Assembly (NCBI GenBank): GCA_963728195.1
Contig: CAVSIX010000015.1
Span: forward strand, 61,502 to 125,501
DNA: 64,000 nt
Direction: 5' to 3'
Source: Sva-07 sp963728195
GTDB lineage: Bacteria; Actinomycetota; Acidimicrobiia; Acidimicrobiales; Ilumatobacteraceae
Under the pieces are notes generated by a model, which had not been told where the DNA came from, did not search any database, and was given only the letters and a program-made list of their open reading frames with translations. Both the position numbers and the translations under genes were made by a program. Shown one piece after another: positions 34,670-44,406 of this stretch. Position 1 is the first letter of the stretch. Each line of letters opens with the position of its first letter.

Positions 34670-35512
34670 TCAGCCCTCCACCAGTTCGCCGTAGGCGTCG
34701 GGGCGGCGGTCGCGGTAGAACGCCCAGCCGTCGCGCACCTCCTTGATGCGATCCATGTCGAGTTCGCGCACGATCAGTTCCGACTCGTACGGGTCGCCCT
34801 TGTCGCCGACGTACTGACCGCGCGGGTCGACGAAGTAGCTCTGCCCGTAGAAGTCGTTGTCGCCGAGCGGCTCGATGCCGACCCGGTTGATCGCTCCGAC
34901 GTAGTACATGTTGGCGACCGCCGCGGCAGGTTGCTCGATCGACCACAGGTACTCGCTGAGGCCCCGATGGGTCGCCGACGGGTTGAACACGATCTCGGCG
35001 CCGTTGAGGCCGAGCGCCCGCCACCCCTCGGGGAAGTGGCGGTCGTAGCAGATGTAGACGCCGACCTTGCCGACCGCGGTGTCGAAGACCGGATAGCCAC
35101 CGTTGCCGGGCCGGAAGTAGAACTTCTCCCAGAAGCCCTTGACCTGCGGGATGTGCTGCTTGCGGAACTTGCCGAGGTAGCTGCCGTCGGCGTCGACGAC
35201 CGCCGCGGTGTTGTAGTACACGCCGGGCTGCTCGATCTCGTACATCGGCAGCACCATCACCATGCCGAGTTCCTTCGCCAGCGCCTGGAACCGCTTCGTG
35301 GTCGGGCCGTCGGGGATGTACTCGGTGTAGTCGTAGTACTCGGTCTCCTGCACCTGACAGAAGTACGGACCGTAGAAGAGCTCCTGGAAACAGATGATCT
35401 GCGCACCCTGGGCGGCTGCCTCGCGGGCAGCGTCCTCGTGCTTGACGATCATCGACTCCTTGTCACCGGTCCAGTCGGTCTGGAGGAGCGCTGCAGTGAT
35501 GATGTTGGCCAT
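34670..35512 (-). CDS. Beta-ureidopropionase-like nitrilase family amidohydrolase
   Basis: 280 residues from MANIITAALLQTDW; GAGGTG 3-8 nt upstream is the Shine-Dalgarno sequence. The Glu-Lys-Cys triad is visible: Glu in ICFQELFYGPYF, Lys in LGKFRKQHIPQ and Cys in VGVYICYDRHFPEGWR. FWEKFYFRPGN is typical of N-carbamoyl-beta-alanine or N-carbamyl-D-amino acid amidohydrolases. It would release beta-alanine (or beta-aminoisobutyrate), CO2 and ammonia from the product of the adjacent dihydropyrimidinase. First gene of the operon. Confidence 0.9.
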   Translation of the reverse strand: MANIITAALLQTDWTGDKESMIVKHEDAAREAAAQGAQIICFQELFYGPYFCQVQETEYYDYTEYIPDGPTTKRFQALAKELGMVMVLPMYEIEQPGVYYNTAAVVDADGSYLGKFRKQHIPQVKGFWEKFYFRPGNGGYPVFDTAVGKVGVYICYDRHFPEGWRALGLNGAEIVFNPSATHRGLSEYLWSIEQPAAAVANMYYVGAINRVGIEPLGDNDFYGQSYFVDPRGQYVGDKGDPYESELIVRELDMDRIKEVRDGWAFYRDRRPDAYGELVEG

Positions 35513-35594
35513 GACACCTCGTCGATCGGGCGCCTAGGTTGAGCGCATGGGAGGACGACCCGACACTAGTGACGCACCGAGGGGCGGACAATAG

Positions 35595-35891
35595 GTGCCG
35601 ACGTTTCGCAGCGCGTGGCACTGGGTGTTCGGCAAGCACGAACCGAAACCGCCGAATCCGGACCGCACCGTCGAGGCCGGTTGGGTGCCGCAGTGGATGG
35701 CGCCGATGATCGTCGACGAACTGCGTGCCCAGGGCATCCCGGCGGTGACCACCGATGACTACAACCTCAATCCGTACATGAACAGCCGCGAGCCGATGGC
35801 GAGGGTGTTCGTCACCGAGGATCGCAAGGCCGAAGCCCGCGAGGTGATGACCGACATCCTCGGCCATCCCCCCGCCCAACGCCGCATCTGA
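35595..35891 (+). CDS. Small DUF2007-like protein
   Basis: 98 residues from a GTG at 35595; GAGG lies 13 nt upstream. The segment WMAPMIVDELRAQGIPAVTTDD and then ARVFVTEDRKAEAREVM fits the DUF2007 pattern of a short alpha-beta domain that is proposed to act in signalling, with a beta-hairpin between. No membrane segment. Divergent from the nitrilase gene (82-nt gap). The family B palindrome begins 28 nt after its stop. Function unknown. Confidence 0.65.
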   Translation: MPTFRSAWHWVFGKHEPKPPNPDRTVEAGWVPQWMAPMIVDELRAQGIPAVTTDDYNLNPYMNSREPMARVFVTEDRKAEAREVMTDILGHPPAQRRI

Positions 35892-35918
35892 CACGCCAAC
35901 GTTCGCCGGCACCCCTCC

Positions 35919-35970
35919 CGCTTGGGTTGCACTCCCGGTGGGGCGGGTCACCGAAACTGCCACACAAACG
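35919..35970. repeat. 52-bp palindrome, family B, copy 3
   Basis: Outer arms CGCTTGGGTTGC and GCCACACAAACG, inner CCCGGTGG and TCACCG. It is the left member of the pair bracketing the AbiEi/DUF559 gene. Confidence 0.8.
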
Positions 35971-36012
35971 AGTGGTTTCCGCTTCGCTCGGGTGGAGACC
36001 CACTGGTCGGAT

Positions 36013-36933
36013 GTGAAGCTGTCGACAGAACTCGCCGATCTCGCCGCCGGCCAGGAGGGCCTGCTCTCCACGCAACAGTTGCGATCGGGAGGCGTCACCG
36101 CATGGACCCAGCGCCGGCTCGTCGCCGACGGGTGGTTGTTCCGGCTCGCTCCCCGAGTCCATGCGCTGCGGGGATCGCCCGACACGCATCGTCGCCGCCT
36201 TCGGTGCGGGCTGCTCTGCCTCGGCGAGCGCAGCTGGGTGAGCTTCGAGGCGGCGGCGGCACTCCACGGTCTCGATCGATCGCGGCCCCACGCCGTGGAA
36301 TTCACCATCGACCGTTCGTACCGCCCGGCACTGCTTCCCTTCGCCGTCCACACGACGAAGCGACTCGACGCGATCGACCAGGTGGTCGTCGACGGCTTCA
36401 GGACGATGTCCGCCACGCGGACCGTGTTCGACCTGGCACTCGCCCGCGCTCACCCGCAGCGCATCGAGGCAGCGATCGACAGTGCGGTGCGGCTGCAGCT
36501 CTCGTCGCCCGAGGTGCTCGGCCGACGATTGGAGGCCTTGCGCGGGTCGGGTCGATGGGGATGCCGACTCGTCGAGGAGATGATCACCGACTCGGGCGGA
36601 CACACGCACCTCGAACGCCGCTTCCTCGAACTCGTCCGGGAAGCCGGATTGCCGACGCCACGAACCCAGGTCGTGTTCCGGGTCGACGGACGCCACGTCG
36701 CCCGCGTGGACTTCCTGTTCGACGAGTTCGGGGTCGTCGTCGAGGTGTCAGGCCAGAAGGGTCACGCGAGCCCCGCCGAGCGTGCCCGCGACGCTCAACG
36801 ACGCAACGAACTCCAGGATCTCGGTATGCGGGTGTTCGAGTACACCTTCGACGACGTGACCAAGCGCTCCACCATGGTCCGGCGCACGCTGCGTGCCCGC
36901 TTGACCACGCGAGATCCGCGCACTGCCGCCTGA
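36013..36933 (+). CDS. AbiEi-type antitoxin domain fused to a DUF559/Vsr-like endonuclease domain
   Basis: 306 residues from a GTG at 36013; a GTG at 35992 would add 7 residues, and an earlier ATG (35938) lies inside the palindrome. Residues ~15-60 form an AbiEi_4-like winged-helix (LSTQQLRSGGVTAWTQRRLV, LFRLAPRVHAL). The last ~90 residues (HTHLERRFLELVREAGL, VARVDFLFDEFGVVVEV, RARDAQRRNELQDLGMRV) match the PD-(D/E)xK fold of DUF559 with Asp in VDFLF and Glu in VVVEVSG. The combination is found in Actinobacteria as a multi-copy family of uncertain role. No AbiEii toxin is adjacent. The gene is bracketed by 52-bp palindromes. Confidence 0.8.
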   Translation: MKLSTELADLAAGQEGLLSTQQLRSGGVTAWTQRRLVADGWLFRLAPRVHALRGSPDTHRRRLRCGLLCLGERSWVSFEAAAALHGLDRSRPHAVEFTIDRSYRPALLPFAVHTTKRLDAIDQVVVDGFRTMSATRTVFDLALARAHPQRIEAAIDSAVRLQLSSPEVLGRRLEALRGSGRWGCRLVEEMITDSGGHTHLERRFLELVREAGLPTPRTQVVFRVDGRHVARVDFLFDEFGVVVEVSGQKGHASPAERARDAQRRNELQDLGMRVFEYTFDDVTKRSTMVRRTLRARLTTRDPRTAA

Positions 36934-36939
36934 ACCCGT

Positions 36940-36991
36940 CGCCTGCGTTGCAGTTCGGGTGACCCGGTCCACCGGATTCCGCACGCAAACG
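36940..36991. repeat. 52-bp palindrome, family B, copy 4
   Basis: Outer arms CGCCTGCGTTGC and GCACGCAAACG, inner TCGGGTGACC and GGTCCACCGGA; starts 7 nt after the nuclease stop codon. Confidence 0.8.
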
Positions 36992-37004
36992 GAAGATGGG
37001 AGCG

Positions 37005-37817
37005 TCAGATGTGGCTGGGGCGGAGGAGTTCGTGCGCCATCGGGCACTCGGCGACGATCGCCGGGGGACCCATCGGCACCTTGCCATGGGGTCCGACGAC
37101 GTGGGTGAACATCGAGGTGGGCAGCACCTCCACGTCGAGGTCCCACGGATCCACGTCGACGCCGAGCGCGTCCACTCGGGCCGTCATCGCGTCGAGGAAT
37201 CCCGCCGGCAGCCGTCGACCGACCCCCGCCACGACCCACGTCTCACGACCGAACGCCGACGCGGCCGCCGCGATCGTCGACGATCCGATGGGCACGACGG
37301 CACGATCGGAGTCGAGTGCGAGCGCTTCGATCAGGACCACGTCGGCGTGTCGTACCGCCGTGCCGGCGACCCCTGCGTCGACGGGTTCGACGTCGACGTC
37401 GTACCGCTCCAGACGGCGGACGAACGACGTCGCGGTGAACCCCGCATCGAGTGCGAGCACGCGGATGTCGCCGCGACGGGTCAGCCCGTCGCCGATCACG
37501 TCCGGATCCCCGATCGTCACGACGGCTGCCTCGTCGGGAAGCACCGCAGCGAGTTCTGCACCCGTACGGTCGCTTCGGATCTCGTCCGCCAACTCCCAGA
37601 CCGCCTCGAACGGCTCGGCGGAGGTGACCACGTTGGCGCACAGCCACCACAGCGCCCCGGTGAACGGATGCCGCTCGACGATGCGACGGCACGCGACGAC
37701 GAGACTCGAGGGATCGAACTGCAGGGACCCGAGTGCGTGGGCCGTCTCTTCGACCAGCGACGTCGGATCCGCGCCCTGCGCCCTCGCCACGTAGCGGAGA
37801 TGCTCGATCGGGTGCAC
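37005..37817 (-). CDS. eIF-2B alpha/beta/delta-like sugar isomerase-fold protein
   Basis: 270 residues from a GTG at 37817 (VHPIEHLRYVARAQG), fixed by TACGGT 6 nt upstream. The C-terminal Rossmann-type half reads LALDAGFTATSFVRRLERY, GTAVRHADVVLIEALALDSDRAVVPIGSS and WVVAGVGRRLP, the pattern of the initiation factor 2B-related family that includes ribose-1,5-bisphosphate and methylthioribose-1-phosphate isomerases. The N-terminal half is helical. An isomerase or regulatory sugar-phosphate-binding role is inferred; the substrate is not recognisable. Convergent with the nuclease gene. Confidence 0.6.
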   Translation of the reverse strand: MHPIEHLRYVARAQGADPTSLVEETAHALGSLQFDPSSLVVACRRIVERHPFTGALWWLCANVVTSAEPFEAVWELADEIRSDRTGAELAAVLPDEAAVVTIGDPDVIGDGLTRRGDIRVLALDAGFTATSFVRRLERYDVDVEPVDAGVAGTAVRHADVVLIEALALDSDRAVVPIGSSTIAAAASAFGRETWVVAGVGRRLPAGFLDAMTARVDALGVDVDPWDLDVEVLPTSMFTHVVGPHGKVPMGPPAIVAECPMAHELLRPSHI

Positions 37818-37823
37818 GACGCG

Positions 37824-37829
37824 ACCGTA
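37824..37829 (-). promoter_or_regulatory. -10 element (TACGGT) for 37817
   Basis: TACGGT, 6 nt before the GTG at 37817. Confidence 0.45.
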
Positions 37830-37881
37830 CCCCTTGCCGGACGGGCGTGTCTCGCGCTGCCATGGCTTCGCCGAGCGCGAC

Positions 37882-37912
37882 GTCTCACGTTTGACCCGCC
37901 ACGGTGTGACAG
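37882..37912. repeat. 31-bp palindrome, family C, copy 2
   Basis: GTCTCACG arm, TTTGACCCGCC core and GGTGTGACAG arm. It lies in a divergent gap, unlike copies 1 and 3. Confidence 0.7.
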
Positions 37913-37957
37913 TGCGGTGTGACGGTGATGGATATCGGGATCGGGGGGTGCAGTGGC

Positions 37958-37963
37958 TACGAT
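37958..37963 (+). promoter_or_regulatory. -10 element (TACGAT) for 37972
   Basis: TACGAT, 8 nt before the GTG at 37972; probable promoter of the 37972-41808 operon. Confidence 0.45.
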
Positions 37964-37971
37964 CGCTGGCC

Positions 37972-38517
37972 GTGGCCGACACGACCCCCGACATTGCAGC
38001 ACCGGCGCCGTCACGCCTGGGCGAGAAGCTCCCGGCCGATCTCGTCCTGACTCCGCTCGTCGACGGAGAAGCCGGCACGGGCCGCCCGATCATGGAGTGG
38101 CTCACCACGTTCCACCTCGCCTCCGTCGTGCTCGACCCGTACACCAACGAGAGTTCCTGGGTGCTCAAGCCGGCCACCCGGGTGCTCGAGCAGTTCCGCG
38201 GCTCCGATGCCCGGATCAACCTCGTCGTGACCTCCAATGCGGCCGATGCGCGCCGGTTTCTCGGTCCCTATGCCGACCGGTTCCTCGTCTTCTGCGACCC
38301 CGAACGGGCGATCGTCAAGGCGATGGGGCTGAGTGAGCTCCCGGCGTTCGTGTTCACACGCGTCGACGGTGTCGTCGCCGCCGCCGCCCAGGGCTGGAAC
38401 CCGCCCGAATGGGAAACCGTCGCCGACGAGATCGCTGCGGTCTGCTGGTGGACCTCGATCTCGATGCCCGGCCCCGGCGACCCGGGTCCGTTCCGCGGCT
38501 CGCCCGCACTGGGCTGA
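37972..38517 (+). CDS. Thioredoxin-fold-like hypothetical protein
   Basis: 181 residues from a GTG at 37972 (VADTTPDIAAPAPSRLG). The C-terminal part (YADRFLVFCDPERAIVKAMGLSELPAFVFTRVDGVV) looks like a thioredoxin-type beta-alpha-beta with the cis-Pro position (LPAFVF), but there is no CxxC pair; the single Cys in FCDPE is not in a redox motif position. A final WW-rich stretch (AVCWWTSISMPG) is unusual. No catalytic assignment is possible. It is followed after 4 nt by hrpB in the same direction. Confidence 0.6.
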   Translation: MADTTPDIAAPAPSRLGEKLPADLVLTPLVDGEAGTGRPIMEWLTTFHLASVVLDPYTNESSWVLKPATRVLEQFRGSDARINLVVTSNAADARRFLGPYADRFLVFCDPERAIVKAMGLSELPAFVFTRVDGVVAAAAQGWNPPEWETVADEIAAVCWWTSISMPGPGDPGPFRGSPALG

Positions 38518-38521
38518 CCTC

Positions 38522-41083
38522 GTGCCCTCGGGGCCGAACCAGCTGCCCGACCTCCCCGACCTCCCCGTCGTCGAGGCGATCGCCGACGTGCGCGTCGCGC
38601 TCGCCGACCGCGGTCGGTGTGTCCTCGTCGCCCCACCGGGTGCCGGCAAGACCACGGTGATCCCGCTCGCGCTGCTCGCCGAACCGTGGCTCGAGGGGCG
38701 CCGCATCGTGATGCTCGAACCGCGGCGCCTCGCGACGCGGGCGGCCGCGCAACGGATGGCGCACACGACGCGGACCGAAGTCGGCGCACTCGTCGGCTAC
38801 CAGACCCGCGACGAGCGCCACATCGGCGCCGGCACACGCATCGAGGTGGTGACCGAAGGCGTCCTCACCCGGCGACTGCAGAACGACCCGGAACTCCCGG
38901 GCGTCGGCCTGGTCATCTTCGACGAGGTCCATGAGCGCAACCTCACCACCGACCTCGGGCTCGCCCTTGCACTCGACGTCGCCTCGACGATCCGCCCGGA
39001 CCTGCGGATCCTCGCGATGTCGGCGACACCGGACGTCGAAGGGCTCACCGGCCTCCTCGATGCACCGGTCGTCGAGAGCGAGGGCCGCATGTTCGACGTC
39101 GAGATGCACTGGCTGCCGCGTTCACCGTCGGCAGGTGAACGTCGATCCGCGGCGAAGTCGGCTGGCCGTCGCGGTGGCCGTCGCAGTGGCGGGCCCGGTT
39201 CGAGAATCGGGGGTCGCATCGAGCCCGACGTCGTCGCCGCAGTGCTGCGGGCACTGCGCGAGCAGACCGGCGACGTCCTCGTGTTCCTGCCGGGGATCGG
39301 CGAGATCCGCCGTACGGAATCGATGCTGACCGAGACCGTCGGTGCCGACGTCGACGTGTTCGCGCTGGCGGGAGCGCTGTCGCTCGCAGAACAGGACGCC
39401 GCGCTGGCACCGTCACGCCCGGGGCGGCGCCGGGTGGTGCTGTCGACCGACATCGCCGAGACGTCCCTCACGGTCGACGGCGTGCGCATCGTGGTCGACA
39501 GCGGCCTGGCCCGCGAGCCGCGCTTCGACGCTCGCACCGGGATGACTCGGTTGACGACCGTGTCGACCAGCCGTGCGTCCGCAGAACAGCGAGCGGGACG
39601 CGCCGGGCGGACCGAGCCGGGCGCCGCCTACCGGCTGTGGAGCAAGCTCGAGCACGGCACCCGCGCCCGGCATCGAACACCCGAGATCGCACAGGCGGAT
39701 CTGGCCGGGTTTGCGCTGGAACTGGCCGCATGGGGGGGCGGTGACGACCTGCGGTTCATCGACGCGCCACCGGCCGGTCCGCTCGCACAGGCCCGTGAGC
39801 TGCTCGCCGATCTCCACGCCGTCGACCACGACGGCTCGATCACGCCGCTCGGACGCACGATGCTCGGGCTCCCGGTGCATCCTCGGCTCGCTCGCATGGT
39901 CGCGGTCGACCGGTCGACGTTGGCCTGTGTGATCGCCACGCTGGTCGAAGAGCGCGACATCTTGCGGGGACGTCCCGACGATCTCCCCGCCGACCTCGCC
40001 CTGCGGGTCGGCGCGCTGACCGGACGCCGCGGCCACGATGCCGCCGACCGGGGAGCGGTCCACCGCCTGCGCGAGCGGGCTGGCGACCTGGCCCGCCGCG
40101 CCGGCATCCGCTTCGACCTGGACGACGTCGACGCCGACCGCGCCGGCGTCGTGCTGCTGCTCGGCTACCCCGATCGCCTCGCCGCCCGTCGGCGCCCCGG
40201 CCAGTTCCAGCTCCGGTCCGGTTCGGGTGCCTGGCTGCCCGACGACGATCCGCTCGCCGAGGAGGCATTTGTCGTCGCCGCCGATCTCGACGGTCGTCGC
40301 GAACGCGCTCGGATCCGCCTCGCCGCCGTCGTCGACGCCGACGACGTCATCGCCGAGTTCGGCGCCGAGATCGCCGAACGCCGCACGGTCGCTTGGGACC
40401 CCGACCGCGACGATCTCGTCGAGACCGTCGAGCGGCGCCTCGGATCGATCCAACTCGGACAGCGGGTCGGCCACCCACCGCCGGGCGACGACACGACGGC
40501 GGCGCTGATGGCACACGTGCGTGCCAGCCGACTCGACGCACTGCCCTGGACCGGGGCCGCGATCTCCCTGCGCGAGCGGGTGTCGTTCCTCCATCGCACC
40601 GTCGGTGAGCCGTGGCCGGACTGGTCGACCGACCACCTGATCGACACCATCGACGACTGGCTGGCGCCGTACCTGCCGGGGGCGACCGGACGCGCCGACC
40701 TCGAACGGCTCGACGTCGCAATGGTGCTGCGCAGCCAGCTGCCATGGCCCCAGGGCGGCGACCTCGACGATTTGGCGCCGGCGCAGCTCACCCTGGCGAC
40801 GGGGCGAGCGGTGGCGATCGACTACAGCGGGGATCAACCCGATGCGTTCGTGCGCGTCCAGGACCTGTTCGGCGTCACCACGCATCCAACCGCCGGCGGC
40901 GTCCCGATCCGGCTCCATCTGCTGTCGCCCGCCGACCGACCGATCCAGGTCACCGCGGACCTACCCGGGTTCTGGTCCGGATCGTGGGCCGGCGTGAAGA
41001 AGGAGATGGCCGGGCGCTACCCCAAACACCGGTGGCCGGACGATCCTGCGACCGCGGACCCGAAGCGGATGAAGGACCGCTGA
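38522..41083 (+). CDS. hrpB: ATP-dependent DEAH-type helicase HrpB
   Basis: 853 residues from a GTG at 38522. Helicase motifs in order: Walker A APPGAGKTTVIP, Ia MLEPRRLATRAAAQRM, TEGVLTRRLQ, DEVHERN (motif II, DEVH), MSATPD (III), then STDIAETSLTVDGV (V) and EQRAGRAGRTEPGAAYRLW (VI). The C-terminal HrpB-specific domain includes VLRSQLPWP and VPIRLHLLSPADRPIQVTADL followed by FWSGSWAGVKKEMAGRYPKH, the diagnostic end. HrpB is a nucleic-acid helicase of poorly known function. The stop overlaps the next ATG (TGATG). Confidence 0.93.
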   Translation: MPSGPNQLPDLPDLPVVEAIADVRVALADRGRCVLVAPPGAGKTTVIPLALLAEPWLEGRRIVMLEPRRLATRAAAQRMAHTTRTEVGALVGYQTRDERHIGAGTRIEVVTEGVLTRRLQNDPELPGVGLVIFDEVHERNLTTDLGLALALDVASTIRPDLRILAMSATPDVEGLTGLLDAPVVESEGRMFDVEMHWLPRSPSAGERRSAAKSAGRRGGRRSGGPGSRIGGRIEPDVVAAVLRALREQTGDVLVFLPGIGEIRRTESMLTETVGADVDVFALAGALSLAEQDAALAPSRPGRRRVVLSTDIAETSLTVDGVRIVVDSGLAREPRFDARTGMTRLTTVSTSRASAEQRAGRAGRTEPGAAYRLWSKLEHGTRARHRTPEIAQADLAGFALELAAWGGGDDLRFIDAPPAGPLAQARELLADLHAVDHDGSITPLGRTMLGLPVHPRLARMVAVDRSTLACVIATLVEERDILRGRPDDLPADLALRVGALTGRRGHDAADRGAVHRLRERAGDLARRAGIRFDLDDVDADRAGVVLLLGYPDRLAARRRPGQFQLRSGSGAWLPDDDPLAEEAFVVAADLDGRRERARIRLAAVVDADDVIAEFGAEIAERRTVAWDPDRDDLVETVERRLGSIQLGQRVGHPPPGDDTTAALMAHVRASRLDALPWTGAAISLRERVSFLHRTVGEPWPDWSTDHLIDTIDDWLAPYLPGATGRADLERLDVAMVLRSQLPWPQGGDLDDLAPAQLTLATGRAVAIDYSGDQPDAFVRVQDLFGVTTHPTAGGVPIRLHLLSPADRPIQVTADLPGFWSGSWAGVKKEMAGRYPKHRWPDDPATADPKRMKDR

Positions 41084-41808
41084 TGGTCGGTCTGCCGGTC
41101 GCGGTTGCGGTCGCCTGTGTGCTCGTCGTCTACGTCGGAGCGACGGTGCAGGCATCGATCGGCATCGGGTTGGGGATGATCGCCTCGCCGATGCTGGCGC
41201 TCGCCGACACCGACTTCATTCCGGCGGCGATCATGCTCGCCGTGGTGCCGTTGACGTTCACGATCGCCTGGGTCGACCGCCAGCACATCGAGCCGCGGGA
41301 CGTCGGCTTCGCGCTCGTCGGTCGGGTGCCGGGAACGATCGCGGGTGCGCTGGTCGTCGCCACGCTGTCTGACCGGGTACTCGCGGTCATGGTGGCGTTG
41401 TCGGTGTTGCTCGCCGTCGTCGCATCGATAACGGGCCGCCTGTTCCAGCCGACCAGCCGGGCGCTCGTCGTCGCCGGTCTTGCGTCGGGATTCGCCGGCA
41501 CGACGACCGGCGTGGGCGGCCCCCCGATGGCGTTGACCTACCAGAACAGCGATCCGGCGACGATGCGCGCCACGATTTCGGCGTTCTTCGCGATCGGCGC
41601 ACTGATGTCGATCACCGCGCTCACGCTCGCCGGCGAGATCGGCGTACGCCAGTTGCAGTTGACCCTGCTGATCCTGCCGGCGGTCGGCCTCGGCGTCGTC
41701 ACGGCCCGCAAGGTGAAGCACCTGCTGCGACCCGAAGTGGTGCGCCCCGCCGTGCTCGTCGTGTGCACGTTCGCCGCCCTCGCCCTCGTCGTCGAGACGT
41801 TCACCTGA
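41083..41808 (+). CDS. TauE/SafE family sulfite exporter-like membrane protein
   Basis: 241 residues, with about eight predicted transmembrane segments in two similar halves: VGATVQASIGIGLGMIASPML in the first and ASGFAGTTTGVGGPPMALTY in the second, the conserved G-x-G/P-x-x loops of TauE. The family exports small organosulfur or anionic compounds. One base overlaps the hrpB stop, so it is translationally coupled to a helicase gene. Substrate not predictable. Confidence 0.88.
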   Translation: MVGLPVAVAVACVLVVYVGATVQASIGIGLGMIASPMLALADTDFIPAAIMLAVVPLTFTIAWVDRQHIEPRDVGFALVGRVPGTIAGALVVATLSDRVLAVMVALSVLLAVVASITGRLFQPTSRALVVAGLASGFAGTTTGVGGPPMALTYQNSDPATMRATISAFFAIGALMSITALTLAGEIGVRQLQLTLLILPAVGLGVVTARKVKHLLRPEVVRPAVLVVCTFAALALVVETFT

Positions 41809-41817
41809 TCATCCCCG

Positions 41818-41866
41818 GTTCTCGTGAACTCGTGCGCGAATAGATACCGCACGGGTTCACGAGAAC
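41818..41866. repeat. Palindrome, family D, copy 3
   Basis: Perfect 12-bp arms GTTCTCGTGAAC (41818-41829) and GTTCACGAGAAC (41855-41866), with inner CGTGCG/CGCACG. Between the TauE gene and the fumarase promoter; a terminator or protein-binding palindrome. Confidence 0.7.
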
Positions 41867-41895
41867 GGGAATTCAGCCCGACGATCGGGCGGTCG

Positions 41896-41901
41896 TAGGC
41901 T
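41896..41901 (+). promoter_or_regulatory. -10 element (TAGGCT) for 41909
   Basis: TAGGCT, 7 nt before the ATG at 41909. Confidence 0.5.
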
Positions 41902-41908
41902 CGGCGCT

Positions 41909-43564
<1,656 letters not shown>

Positions 43565-43566
43565 GC

Positions 43567-43597
43567 GTTACCGCAGGGGTCAGACCCCAGACGTAAC
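43567..43597. repeat. 31-bp palindrome, family A, copy 6
   Basis: GTTACCGC and GACGTAAC arms, AGGGGTCAGACCCC core; starts 2 nt after the fumarase stop and ends 2 nt before the next gene's stop. Confidence 0.85.
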
Positions 43598-43599
43598 GG

Positions 43600-44406
43600 T
43601 CACAGCTCGGCGGCCAGGTCGCCGAGGCGACGCTCGCCATCGGGGGTCTGGCCGCCGGCGTCGAGGAACCGCTGCATTCGATCCTGCGTGTCGTCGCTGG
43701 CCAGCGTGGCGTTGAAGGCAACCGTCTCCGCCAGCAGGTCCTCCACCACGCCGGTCTCGGATCGCACGACGATCTCCTTCGCCGCCGCGACTGCCTCCGA
43801 CGGGAACGACGCAATACGTCCGGCGAGTCGATCGACGAACGCATCGATCGCGTCGCTCGGCAACACCCGGTTGACCCACCCCCACCGTTCGGCGGTGTCG
43901 GCATCGATGTCGTCGCAGCCGAGCACCACCTCGAGCGCACGGCTCCGACCGATCAGCCTCGGCAGCCGGACCGTGCCCCCGGCGCCGGGAATGATGCCGA
44001 GCGCCACCTCGGGCTGGGCGAAGATCGCATCGGGCGTGGCGAACCGCATGTCGCAGGCGAGTGCGAACTCGCTCCCACCGCCGCCGACTCGTCCCGCGAT
44101 GATCGCGATCGTCGGCTTCGGCATGGATCGCAGCGTCTCGCACATCTGGTCGTACGGACCGATCTCGACCGGCACCGGCTGCTCGCGAGGGAACTGCTGG
44201 ATCGCCTCGACGTCGAAGTGAGCGAGGAACCATTCGGGATTCGCCGATCGGAACACGACCGCACGAACGGAGTCGTCGTGCGCCAGCCGCTCGACCTCGG
44301 CAGCGAGTTCGAAGAACACGCCCAGTGTGATGAGATTGATCGGCGGGTGGTCGATCACGACCGTTGCGACCCCACGGTGGTCGACCGTGGGGCGAACCGT
44401 CGTCAT
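43600..44406 (-). CDS. Enoyl-CoA hydratase/isomerase family protein
   Basis: 268 residues from MTTVRPTVDHRGVATVVI. Crotonase fold: VVFRSANPEWFLAHFDVE (oxyanion region), AIIAGRVGGGGSEFALACDMRFAT and EVALGIIPGAGGTVRLPRLIG, the last with the usual PGAGGT. The second acid residue is replaced in the GIIPG segment as in several non-hydratase crotonases, so the exact reaction is open. Start overlaps the upstream LLM gene by 4 nt (ATGA), so these two form an operon. Confidence 0.85.
   Translation of the reverse strand: MTTVRPTVDHRGVATVVIDHPPINLITLGVFFELAAEVERLAHDDSVRAVVFRSANPEWFLAHFDVEAIQQFPREQPVPVEIGPYDQMCETLRSMPKPTIAIIAGRVGGGGSEFALACDMRFATPDAIFAQPEVALGIIPGAGGTVRLPRLIGRSRALEVVLGCDDIDADTAERWGWVNRVLPSDAIDAFVDRLAGRIASFPSEAVAAAKEIVVRSETGVVEDLLAETVAFNATLASDDTQDRMQRFLDAGGQTPDGERRLGDLAAEL

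Noticed and set aside
35938..36012. Longer N-terminus of the AbiEi/DUF559 protein from the ATG at 35938
   Set aside because: The added residues are encoded inside the 52-bp palindrome and its flank and show no family similarity.
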